Shown here: in pieces, positions 9,754-19,713 of the stretch
Layout of the letters: each line of letters begins with the position of its first letter
Numbering within the stretch: the stretch's first letter is position 1
Origin: Gibbula magus
Taxonomy: Eukaryota; Mollusca; Gastropoda; Trochida; Trochidae
Direction of reading: 5' to 3'
DNA: 64,000 bases
NCBI GenBank assembly: GCA_936450465.1
Contig: OW388302.1
Span: forward strand, 54,874,959 to 54,938,958
Program-made: the position numbers and the translations under genes
The notes under the pieces: generated by a model
Told to the model about the DNA's origin: nothing
What the model saw: the letters and a program-made list of their open reading frames with translations, nothing else
Database searches by the model: none

Positions 9754-11307
9754 AGTACAAATTTGGAGATGTTTAGTTCCAACTAATACATATTTAGACC
9801 TAATTAGGAATTATTAAGTCAAACATATAAATATAAAATATAATAATCGATATAGCAAGAATATGCATTTGTTCATTGATCATATATTATTGACCAGGAG
9901 TTTATGGGAAATAAAAACAAAGATAACAAAGGATAAATCTAGAAATTGTAGGACTAGTACCAGAGATTGAGAGAGTTTTATATAAAATGTACAGATGGTT
10001 GTTTGTGTAACTAGAATAAGAGCCTTGATTGAATGTGAGTAAAAAGCATTTTCTTGTGTCTTCTTGGACACGAACGATCTTAAATATATTCAAGGCATGA
10101 GCGGGCATAGGAACTTAACTCAAACTCCAGTGTGTTTCAAAGGCGATATACCGTAAGTCCCGATACCGACGTCGGCGTTCTGGGACTATCATTATAACTT
10201 CTCCAAACTACAAAATCGTGGTAAGACACTGAACATTACTTAATGGTTCCTGTTTAAGGTTGACGTAATGTAATAAACGGAATAAGACGAATAGACGAAG
10301 AGAACATAATTTGATGTTTCTTGACAATAGAATTCAATAATTTTAATCCAGCCAAATTCGAGAATTTTAAGGAATATCTTTGCTTTCACAGTCTAGCATG
10401 CATGAAAGGAATACCCTCTCACAATCAAACCGTTGTTCTCAGTGTGTAATATATCCACTTGGAAGCTGATAGACATCAAATATTCCCGTTGAGCTGATAG
10501 AGATGTTTAAATATTGAAAATCATTAACGAGAATACACGATATAGTCTTGCAAATCATCCCTATGCATTTGTATACACCAAGCACAATACACTGTATTGT
10601 ATGATAGGAAACATTTTACACATCATACAGTAAACTATCAATTAACTTGTTCGTATCGCTGTCTTTGCTTATCTACTTGACTCACAAATATCAGTTTTAA
10701 CAAGCAAACAGTGAGCGAAGCCCACTTACAACCCCTTCTTTATATATGCCATCTCTTTAATTCTAGCTGGGAGCAGACTGGTTCATTACAAAATAGGTTT
10801 GACATGATGTCATGAGCTCCAGAAAAATTAAATACAGTGAGTCATGTGACATGTGACATGTTTTTCAGCAAACTGTCGGACAAATTTAATTCTCAGTAAA
10901 AGGCTAAATTCAAAACAAAACAATTGTAAACATTAAAAATATCACAAAATCGCTTGTTACTCTGAGTGGTGTAGGTATGTGCAAATTTTTGAAGAATCGT
11001 CTGAACAGATTTTTTGCCATTTGTCAGACACATTCCGATTTCAGAATATGACTAAGCACAAGATAGTTCGTAAATTCGTAAATTAATATATCGATTGCAA
11101 CCCTGTACTGTACTGTACTGTACATCTCCTAGTAGTGTAGACTAATATTGGATGAATAGTTTTTCTGAAAATGATAGGACAAAAACATTATTTGACGGAC
11201 TGATGGACATACAACTATTTACCCGGGACTGTTGGTCGAGTTATAACTAATTCCTGCAGATAAATGGTCTAACTAGATGCGACATTGTTTAACGTGGTGA
11301 TATTTAC
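9754..11307. other. No supported gene; possible intron of an ankyrin gene
   Basis: Repeated at 37574-39969 in unit B with scattered differences, a TA expansion and one insertion. Short open frames are not supported by any domain. If the Cys-rich exon at 11308-11578 splices towards the ankyrin ORF, this segment is intron. Confidence 0.4.
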
Positions 11308-11578
11308 CTGTTTGTCCCAATTGTTTGGTTTTCTTTGTGTTCTGTGTAGATTGACCAGTAGAAGCACCAAAAACCTCTTTTCCACAACCCAGATTTGGAG
11401 TAGGTGTCCCGAAATCGAGTCGACATCTCAACTGTTCATCATCAAATATGTGATCTGAGCAGTCTTCAGTGCTCTGACAGAGAACTTCACACATTTTTAG
11501 ACCATACGGCTGAAGTGTCTTCTGACAGAGGATATTCTCTAATATATATACAACAATGAAAAGAAAACTTTTAACCAT
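11308..11578 (-). CDS. Putative first exon: signal peptide plus Cys-rich segment
   Basis: From ATG 11578 the frame encodes a hydrophobic signal-like N-terminus (MVKSFLFIVVYILENILC). A Cys-rich extracellular-looking stretch follows, with cysteines in LKMCEVLCQSTEDCSD, LRCRL and LGCGKEVF, and then a Ser/Thr/Lys-rich tail. The pattern loosely resembles a PAN/apple-type fold, but I do not recognise the family. The coding part ends at a good donor, ACAG/GTAAAT, with the GT at 11307-11306. 271 coding bases leave phase 1. The ORF stays open past the donor only briefly. It lies 3.7 kb upstream of an ankyrin ORF on the same strand and is conserved in unit B, so I infer an exon of the same or a neighbouring gene. 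Confidence 0.5.
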
Positions 11579-11750
11579 TGTGACAGGACTAAAATGGCCC
11601 AAAGTCGCTAGGAATCAACACAGATACAAAATGAACAAGATTAAGGACAAGCTTGCCTTAACTACAATCAGCTTTCAGAAGAAAAAAATACCAGACATAT
11701 ACAAAGAAAAGATTATTTCAAATCCTTACGAAATAATCAAATACTGTTTT

Positions 11751-12107
11751 ATAGTAAATATATGTCCATCGTTTGTGATTAAAACCACTTATTATAGATT
11801 TGTATTTACTGTCTATACATTATGTATTTATTTGTCTGTACATCAAACTTAAAGAGAAGATTGCAGCGAAACATACTTCTTGATGCATTTTAAAGAACCT
11901 AATATACAAAAGAAAAATATGCTCATTGATTTGATATACTTTTGTTAAACTATCATAAGTAAACAATTCAGTACACATAATTTAAATATAGTTTCATATT
12001 ATTCATCAGATCTTAAGGCTCCATAAGATGACATTTTAGTAGATGGATAGTAAATATATGTCCATCGTTTGTGATTAAAACCACTTATTATAGATTTGTA
12101 TTTACTG
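11751..12107. repeat. 61-bp direct repeat, two copies about 296 bp apart
   Basis: The segment starting ATAGTAAATATATGTCCATC occurs at 11751-11811 and again at about 12047-12107. Unit B has only the first copy (near 40411); the second site there is a poly(G) tract. Confidence 0.85.
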
Positions 12108-12470
12108 TGTCTGTGTCTGTGATATTTTTCGGATTTAGCGGTAGATATTACCATATTTAAATTTAGATAAGTCACTGGATCGCAATGCAAACAGACATCA
12201 CGCCCTAATAGCAATTTGTTTCATCTATCGAAACAGAAACACTAAAGTTTAGGAATGCTAAAAGGGTATGGAGACATACCTTGACCAACATGATATAACA
12301 TTACGATTGGTGGATATTCATAGCGTATTTTTATTTATCTTAAATTTCACTAACAAGTCTTCAACCTATTCTATTGTGTTTTCCCATTCCATCCCAGATT
12401 TGAGTTAAACTGAATGGTAAGAAAGGTTTGAAGGCTTAGAGTATATGCTTTCTTAGCTTGATTCCTTCTC
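11812..12470. other. No gene seen
   Basis: AT-rich, shared with 40472-41090 of unit B. It includes the second copy of the 61-bp repeat. Confidence 0.5.
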
Positions 12471-14463
12471 AACAAGAAAAGCCTTTAAAAAGGCAAGCTT
12501 GGGACACCTGGGTAGATGTAGTGTATGGAACGTGAGGCGGTGATTTGTTAGTGGGATGTGATTCCAGGTGAATATGGGTGCTGGATATGGACTGGATGGA
12601 TGTCGGACAATGTATGATGAAAGGGTTGAGGAAGAACATACAATTACGGAAGGAAGTATTGCTTGAGGAAAAGGAGTAATTCTATATTCTATTCTATATT
12701 TCGGTTTAGCTAGTTTTGTATCAGAACCTTCAACAACTGTATGAAACCTTATCTTAATAATTTCACTTCAAGTAACATATGCAAATTTAATTTCATATTG
12801 TCATTAATAAGAGTTCCTCGCATAACTATATCATAACATTTTTAGATATTTTTGACATTACAAAGGTTGGCGTAAGACCTACTCGTGTAACATCTAACAG
12901 GTGACGTAAGCTTGCATACACATGTATTACCTGAGATAAGTTTTACTCACTCATTCTCAATGAAAGTCAGTGCACAAGTAATTATATCCATTTTACAAAA
13001 TTCGAAAGTCTGCATAAAAAGTCCTGATTGGTGTTGTCCGATAGTCCTCTCCAAACATCATAAGATGTCAATATATCTTATTTTGAAGAATTTTCTGTAA
13101 CAAATTAGAGCCTAATTAACTATTAACATAGGATTTGAATGTTATATATATATCTGTCTTAATGTCTAGATCAAGTGTTATTTGTTAGAAATGTATAGAC
13201 TGGCATTTTCATTGTTTTAAAACTTTATATAATTTTTTAATGATTTATTTTATCTCCTTAGAATTACCCATTGTATCCTACGCTTTGTATAAATAATGCA
13301 ATATCACATGTTTACAGTCAATTATCACAAAGTATTATTCCAAAAAAGTATCACAGAAAGAATTCGGACTTGATCTAACCCTAAGGACAAAATGTAACGG
13401 GAGTTCCAAGACAGCAACCAACGCACAACACAACACAACACAACACCGTGTGTTATCATATCAATGTAAAGCTCTCAAACAAATATGTCAATTTACCGTG
13501 TGGCGATTATTCTTTTAATTTTTAGATTTTATTCTACGGAGACCAACTCTATTACATTGCCTTCGCTAACTCGACATCAGCAAAATTTTGGAAAAAGTAG
13601 GTCAGTGGCTATGTTTGATTCGTTTCATCTGCATAAACACTGACCAAGTGACCAGAGTACATGCACCGTTCTGAAGCCAGGCTTAAAGTTAACAAGTGTA
13701 TCGGCGTACAAACAGAAAGACGTCATCATCCCTCAAACTAGCTTAAATTAACATGTCATTTAAATGAGAAAACTTTTTAAAAAATTACTTCCAAACATGA
13801 ATTGACATTTTATTAGCGTGTTAGGCATTGTTTTAAAGAACCAGTATTATTCTTAAATAAATCACTTCGTCAAAGTATCTAGTTGTCAAATGCAAAGTCA
13901 AAGAAAATATAGTTATTAAATGTTGCATGGATAGCATTTGTAAGCCGTTATACGGCACCTTCGCCTGTCATTTCAAACCGAAGCATTCGGATTACGCCTT
14001 AGGCATACTCCACTTTCACTATTTTCGGCGGCGTATGCCGGGTGTTGCGCCGGGTTCCGAATCAATCATAACCAGTAAAATTGTTAACCAAACGGAACGA
14101 AGTTTCCGATTTTGGAATGCCAAATAATGTACTTAACTTATAGAAAAGCGCTTTGTTACTTGTGATATTGATTTGAATTGCAGATTACAAGTTAATCATT
14201 GATTCTAATTAAACATTGAAGAACAATTCTATCTATATGACAAATATTGATAATCAAAATCCATATTTGTTTGTACCAATTATTTCGGATTACCCACAAT
14301 GTCACGTGATTCATAATTTGCTACAGCTTTGGTCATTGGTCAATAGAATTTCAAAGATACTAAGACAACGCATATCATTGGCTCAAGGTTCTATTTGAAA
14401 ATTCCAACAGTATAAAGGGAGAAATTCACCTTATTACTGCTTGGGGCGTATGCGCCCCAAGCA
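12471..14463. other. 2.0-kb block present only in unit A
   Basis: Unit B runs directly from the equivalent of 12470 to the equivalent of 14464 (junction near 41090), with CAA shared at both edges. The block has no ORF with a recognisable product. It ends with a strong hairpin at 14439-14462: a 10-bp stem GCTTGGGGCG/CGCCCCAAGC, a 4-base loop, and an imperfect extension to 14430-14469. It could be an insertion in A, or a microhomology-mediated deletion in B. Confidence 0.6.
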
Positions 14464-14814
14464 ATAAGGGCTGACTAGGTTTCAAGTGTTAAGTACATAA
14501 CCCTAGAGGGAAATGTTTTTATTTTCTTGGGTCTATCTTGGTGTCCCACCATTCTCAACACTCCGCCATTACCTCATCTCATTATACCGAATTGCTAAGA
14601 AGGGACACACAATGAAACCTGTCTGAATTCCTTAAAGGTATGTTATGTTCAGGATCAAAATAAATGAGGATCGGTGAATTGGTATATTCACTCTGCTATA
14701 TCAATTACGTCATTTGTTCTAATGCCAGCCCAGAAACATAATTCAATAACCACCTTCTTCAAGATACAGAGTTATTGCAGTTTTTCACGTCAACGACTCG
14801 TGGTCCTGAACATA

Positions 14815-14950
14815 CTTAGAAATATATGGAAATACTTAGAAATAAGTGGAAATACTTGGAAATACTCAGAAATATATGAAAATACTTAGAAATATATGGA
14901 AATACTGAGAAATATATGGAAATACTTAGAAATATATGGAAATAATTAGA
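14815..14950. repeat. Short tandem repeat, AAATATATGGAAATACTTAG type
   Basis: About seven imperfect 18-20 bp units. Unit B has about four (41445-41512). Confidence 0.8.
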
Positions 14951-15227
14951 TAGTGAAGAAATGTAAGATAGTTATTTTGGTGAATCAAATAATAAGCAAT
15001 AGTACAAATGTTTGTACTTTTGAATTAAGAACGAATCCCTCAGACAACTGGAGCCAACAACTTACCCATTCGGTAATTTGTATAACACCCCTCAGGAAGT
15101 TATTTCTTTTGTTTGAGTTGCAGGTTATATGCCATAACCACCATCTGCGCAGGTTGGTTGAACCTACGGAAACAAATGGAATTTTGAAATTTTGTCAAAT
15201 TAGATATGCAAATTTTGTAAGTAATGA

Positions 15228-15295
15228 AAGTGGGATCCGAAACCTGGACCTCTATATCGTCGAGTAGCGCCTTTACCAATGTTGCTACCAAGGAT
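15228..15295 (-). repeat. tRNA-like (SINE head) relic
   Basis: Read on the minus strand, an A-box-like GGTAGCAACATTGG (15289-15276) is followed 45 bases later by a degraded B-box (GGTTTCGGATCC, 15244-15233). The unit-B copy retains a better B-box. Acceptor and T-stem pairing fail, so this is not a working tRNA; a tRNA-derived SINE remnant is more likely. Confidence 0.4.
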
Positions 15296-15630
15296 CCATA
15301 CCGATGAATGTTCGTTCTTTTGTGTCATGGCTGTATTGATATTTTTTTCTAGTATTATATATACTTATGTATATATAGGTACCAATTTATGTCTACTTTG
15401 TGTATGGAATGAAGGATTCAGTTTGAAACCTTCCTTTCGAGTCAGTAATGAGTGTATTGGGAATATTTCACTGATATATTTTATCATCTCGTATAAATTA
15501 ACAAAATACCCCTTTAAAATGCAAATCTACAATTATTTATAAATAGAGTGTTCCGTGGGAGTGTAAGGCAAATAATGACCTGATTGCCTCGCGTTATTGC
15601 TGACGCCCTCGCGAGTTTCACTGTTTCACT
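15296..15630. other. No gene seen
   Basis: Shared with 41866-42217 of unit B; leads into the minisatellite. Confidence 0.5.
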
Positions 15631-16282
15631 GTTGGAGACTTATTGATGCAAATACCCTGATGGGGCAGGATGAATGAGTATTGTTTGAGACTAAGTGATG
15701 CAAATACTCTGATGGGGCAGGATGAATGAGGACTGTTTGAGACTTAGTGATGCAAATACTCTGCTGGGGCAGGATGAATGAGTATTGTTGGAGACTAAGT
15801 GATGCAAATACTCTGATGGGGCATGATGAATGAGGACTGTTTGAGACTTAGTGATGCAAATACTCTGCTGGGGCAGGATGAATGAGTATTGTTGGAGACT
15901 GAGTGATGCAAATACTCTGATGGGGCATGATGAACACTGATTATGCTACCGTGTATTACTGTGTATAAGGCGACCCTGTGTATAAGACGACCCCCTTTCT
16001 CAGACCCCTAAAATCAGGTAAAAACCATGTATCTCATGTATAAGGCGACCCCCTTCTAGCAATCGAGGACTGTTGGAGACTTGGTGATGCAAATACCCTG
16101 ATGGGGGCAGGATGAATGAGTATTGTTGGAGACTGAGTGATGCAAATACCCTGATGGGGAATGAGGAATGAGGACTGTTGGAGACTTAGTGATGCAAATA
16201 CCTTGATGGGGCAGGATGAATGAGTATTGTTGGAGACTGAGTGATGCAAATACCCTGATGAGGCAGGATGAATGAGGACTGT
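15631..16282. repeat. 52-bp minisatellite, short allele (about 10 monomers)
   Basis: Monomers of the form GTTGGAGACTTAGTGATGCA...GATGGGGCAGGATGAATGAG(TATT/GACT). The array is split by a 130-bp foreign insert at 15935-16064. The same flanks border a 6.8-kb array in unit B. Confidence 0.95.
15935..16064. mobile_element. 130-bp insert inside the minisatellite
   Basis: Sequence unlike the 52-bp unit, with three near-direct copies of (G/C)TGTATAAG(G/A)CGACCC at about 15960-16050. It looks like a fragment of an interspersed repeat. The family was not identified. Confidence 0.45.
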
Positions 16283-16493
16283 TATTTTAATAACGATGTT
16301 GTTTTCAGGATTACTCATAGTAAATGGAGTTTTCCTCTCTTGCTATTGATCTGTTTATTCAAGTTCCTGGTGAGTCTGAGATAATTGCACCGATTCTCTC
16401 ATGGAGACGACTCTGGACACTCATTTTATAGTTCAACAGTTCACTTGGATTCTGTGTAAATTTATTTACCCTACGGGTCACATGTTTTCTTAC

Positions 16494-16545
16494 AGAGTAT
16501 ATTCTCTGATAGATATACAACAATGAAAAGAAAACGTTTGGCCAT
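16494..16545 (-). other. Signal-peptide exon-like paralog
   Basis: From ATG 16545 the frame encodes MAKRFLFIVVYLSENIL, clearly related to the start of the Cys-rich exon at 11578 (MVKSFLFIVVYILENIL). Flanking non-coding sequence is also related, so this is an old local duplication. At the point where the other copy continues into the Cys-rich segment, this one has CTCT/GTAAGA, a strong donor with GT at 16493-16492. 52 bases leave phase 1, the same phase as the 11308 donor. Reading through instead reaches a stop within about seven codons. Expression is unproven. Confidence 0.3.
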
Positions 16546-16789
16546 TGTGACTAAAATGGTTCAAAGATGCTGAAAATCAACAAAGATTCAAAATAAACAC
16601 AGATTTAGAACAATCTTGCTTCAACTACAGTCGGCTCACAGAGAAAACAACTTTAGCAGACATGTATAAACAAAGATATGTATCTTAACTTGTTTCTTGA
16701 TGTACACCATATTTTATAGAATTAAATACATTGTCTGTAAATAATTTATAGATATTTGTCTACACATCAAACTTAAAGAAAAGTTATAG

Positions 16790-16793
<4 letters not shown>

Positions 16794-16878
<85 letters not shown>
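16794..16878. repeat. (TA)n microsatellite
   Basis: About 85 bases of alternating TA. The same locus in unit B is at 49917-50020. Confidence 0.95.
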
Positions 16879-16887
<9 letters not shown>

Positions 16888-17677
16888 ATTTTTATAGCAT
16901 TATTCAAACCATTTAATCTTTAAAACTACGTTTATTGATTTGTTCATGTCTGTCTACAAATATTTGATTTTATGTCATGACCCTAGAGGTCCTTGTTTAA
17001 ATCTCAAATTATAATCCCCGTTGGCTGGAGATACTGTACACAACATGTCAGCCTCCTTTGGCTTTTCGTTCTGGAAAAGAAGATGGAATTAGGTTTTAAG
17101 GTCTTGATCTGTGAGGCTCTTATTTGGGACAACAGAGTCACCAAATCTACAATTAGCTCCATTGGCCAAGGGGTTTGAACATAACATTTCCGTTTTATAG
17201 TTCTGGAGAACGAACGCTATGCCATGCCATATGCCTCAGCTTTTCATGACTTTTGGTTCCTGAGATTAAAATGGACTTTTTTTGTTATTGAATCGGTCCA
17301 GTTATTCCTATCTCTTTCTTCCTTTCAAGAGCCGAAATCCGAAAGCGTAATAAATCTAAAGATTTAAAATATGGCAAATTAACATTGAAAACAATTACGA
17401 AATGATCATACAGATTATCATGAGTTTTGGGGAACAGTGTTGCATGGTATTTGGGCAGGCTACTGAAGACAGGGTATAATTCGAGATTAAAGTGACATCC
17501 AGTGTGTTTTATAATCTTTTATTGAGCTTTAATACGGGCCAAAATACCATGTGTCAAAATAAGCATATCCATTACCATGGATTCATACAGCTACACAATG
17601 TTCTATTTTATCTAAGATTGGCTGAATTAGAAACTTGTTTACCTTAATTTGAAACAATATTACAAGGCAACACTCTC
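16879..17677. other. No gene seen
   Basis: Shared with 50021-50795 of unit B with few differences. Confidence 0.5.
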
Positions 17678-17998
17678 ATGCATTGTCCAACCGCCTGTAC
17701 ATGGAGCACCAATATTCACCAACAATCACCACCTCATTCACCAGATCTACTTAGTTGCCCCAACGCTTGCCTTTTTAAAGGCTTTTCTTGTTTGTCATTA
17801 CTCTGTTACAAAGGTCCTGAAATAGAAGAAATTCCTAAAAATGACGTCATAACATTGTTAAGGAGTCCACTTCACCTCAATACAGTGATATTTGGACTTA
17901 GTCATCGTATTGGAAACATGAAAGATTTGAGTGCCCTTCGTGGGTGTGTATCAGCAGATTTACTAATGTCTTTTACTTTTGGAACTAGAGAACGATAA
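17678..17998 (+). other. Unrecognised 106-codon ORF
   Basis: ATG to stop, 106 codons, six Cys in the first half (HCPTACTW, LSCPNACLFKG, FSCLSLLCYKG). The unit-B copy at 50796-51116 differs by one residue (Ser to Gly), but the units are so similar that conservation is weak evidence. No signal peptide, domain or splice signal was recognised. Part of the same sequence recurs in decayed, non-coding form near 6338, which argues against a conserved gene. TGACGTCA lies inside at 17842-17849. Confidence 0.2.
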
Positions 17999-18487
17999 TT
18001 TCAAATCGATAGTAAACATATTTACAACTAGGATTGACGCGTCACTACTTAGGTCTTTAAGACTTCTGCTTGACCTTGAACTTCTTGTTGGACTCTTGTT
18101 ATTCATCAGTTTCTCTGCTTTAAAATGAGCTATCAAACATGTCTCTATCTATTGTAGTTGTTTTTTTGAAAATCCTCCAAAGACAATGACCCTCTTAAAA
18201 TGTAACAATCGCTTATTAATGGACCCCTACATGATATTTGTCACGATTATGACAAAATTGTTTATATTTTCATGATAAGGTTTTACATATAAAATGTTGT
18301 CCTTGAATTTCCACTTAAGTAGATGTAATCATCACTTAAATTGCAACATAATGAATATTTTCTGAATATTCAAGAAAATACTCAAAAATGCTTAAATTTT
18401 GACCCCTAGACAACGTTTGCGATGTTTGGAGCCTAACTATCAACATTTTGATGAAAGGGTTCAACAGAATAGTTGTTGTTCTTGAAA
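17999..18487. other. No gene seen, up to the LINE insertion site
   Basis: Shared with 51117-51606 of unit B. Confidence 0.5.
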
Positions 18488-18498
18488 TTGTGCATCCG

Positions 18499-18521
18499 AG
18501 TGAGTGAGTGAGTGAGTGAGT
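18499..18521. repeat. (GAGT)n tail of LINE copy A
   Basis: About five GAGT units at the 3' end of the minus-strand LINE. The unit-B tail is shorter (51618-51636). Confidence 0.8.
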
Positions 18522-18830
18522 TATTGTTTAACGCCGCTTCGGCAATATTGCAGCCATTAGCGGCGAGATATTTAATTTATTAGCCTAATTTAAAAAAGAA
18601 AATTGCTATTGAAAAACAGAACACGGCACGAAGGCCGTAAAAACATCAGCGTATTATCACAAGTTGAATAAAAGCTGATAATGAAAAGTTAAAATTTACA
18701 ATTTGTCAATAAGGTGTATAGCCTTCAAAAAATCTAAAACACGATGCTCACCGAAATGAGTAAAAACTTGATTGATTGAAATAGAAGGATAAAAAGTTTC
18801 CCTGATATGTGCAGTGTCCCAACACTCACA

Positions 18831-19014
18831 GAGAAATATTATTTCTATCGGTTGAAGAATGAATTAGAAAGAAATTATTTTCTCCTAGCGGTATGAAGCG
18901 TTGACATGAGTTGTCTGCCCGGTAGGTGGCGTGTTTAGGGTGTATATAAGGGTAAAGGGGTTTGAATTTGTCATTCTCGACTAGTGTACTCCCGGCCTTT
19001 CACCATTTAACATG
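18831..19014 (+). repeat. Ngaro repeat A1 (184 bp)
   Basis: Matches A2 (22847-23030) base for base as far as I could compare, from the GAGAA at its left edge through the ATG that starts the gag ORF. Confidence 0.92.
18943..18976 (+). promoter_or_regulatory. Ngaro core promoter: TATA box and initiator
   Basis: TATATAAG at 18943-18950 is followed 30 bases later by an initiator-like TCATTCT (A at 18973). The gag ATG is 39 bases beyond. An identical pair lies in A2 (22959-22966 and 22987-22993). Inference from motif and spacing only. Confidence 0.5.
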
Positions 19015-19713
19015 AATACTGAACAGAAGTTAGACGCCAATTTGTCTCAACTGGAGACAAACAAGGTCGAGTTTGAAACAGCCCTTGACAATCGCATTGA
19101 AGCCCTTAGAGGAGAGTTTGTGCAGACATCAAAAGACATAAAGAAGTTGAAAGCAGATAAAGACTACTCTTGGCGAAGGGACGGAAATAAAATACAGTTT
19201 GCTTTCAATGAAGAAACTGCCGATGCTTTGAAAGAAGTTCTGTCTGCTGTTCAAAGTAAGCGTTTTGAAGAGAGTGAGACGTTGCTTACGTCAGAGCTTC
19301 AGCGAATATGTCAGAGAAACAAGTTAATTAAGATTGCAGATTCGTCTGAAGGTGGGTGGGAGACAGTCCGGAACTATGTTTCTCACGAGTTGGCGGGTGA
19401 TTCCGATGATGACCGGAAAATCTCTAGAGCCGACAATAAGGCAGTACGTAAGTTACGACAGAAGCGTGGAAGAGGTGCGCCTTACCCGAGTAGGTCAACC
19501 AGAAGACAGACAACGCCGTCGCAGTCCGTGCAAGGTGTCCTCCCACAAGCTACACCTGTCTTTAATCAGCCTAGCAGCAATCATCTTTTTCGCGGGAAAA
19601 GTGGCAAGTTTGGAGCATGTTTCTCGTGCGGAGATTTCGGCCACTTCAGGAGAGAGTGCCCCTTCAGTTCGAGTGTGTCAGCCGGAGCGTCAACTTTCCA
19701 AGGAAACAAGTAG
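19012..19713 (+). CDS. Ngaro gag-like protein with CCHC zinc knuckle (233 aa)
   Basis: The N-terminal ~50 residues are heptad-like and charged (EQKLDANLSQLETNKVEFE), suggesting a coiled coil. The middle is basic (KLRQKRGRGAPYPSRSTRR). Near the C-terminus a classical C-x2-C-x4-H-x4-C knuckle is present (CFSCGDFGHFRREC, about residues 203-216). It would bind and package element RNA. The ATG at 19012 is the last codon of repeat A1, 39 bases after the putative initiator. The RT frame is +1 relative to this one and overlaps it, so the next product may need frameshifting or re-initiation. Confidence 0.8.
   Translation: MNTEQKLDANLSQLETNKVEFETALDNRIEALRGEFVQTSKDIKKLKADKDYSWRRDGNKIQFAFNEETADALKEVLSAVQSKRFEESETLLTSELQRICQRNKLIKIADSSEGGWETVRNYVSHELAGDSDDDRKISRADNKAVRKLRQKRGRGAPYPSRSTRRQTTPSQSVQGVLPQATPVFNQPSSNHLFRGKSGKFGACFSCGDFGHFRRECPFSSSVSAGASTFQGNK

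Noticed and set aside
9880..10108. Hydrophobic short ORFs on the minus strand as a transmembrane exon
   Set aside because: No flanking splice signals in phase, and one of the frames is altered in unit B. I could not support a linking exon here.
15228..15295. Functional tRNA gene
   Set aside because: A- and B-box spacing fits, but acceptor and T stems do not pair and the B-box is damaged in unit A.
16794..16878. TA tract as an origin or promoter
   Set aside because: Simple microsatellite, variable between units; nothing else supports a role.
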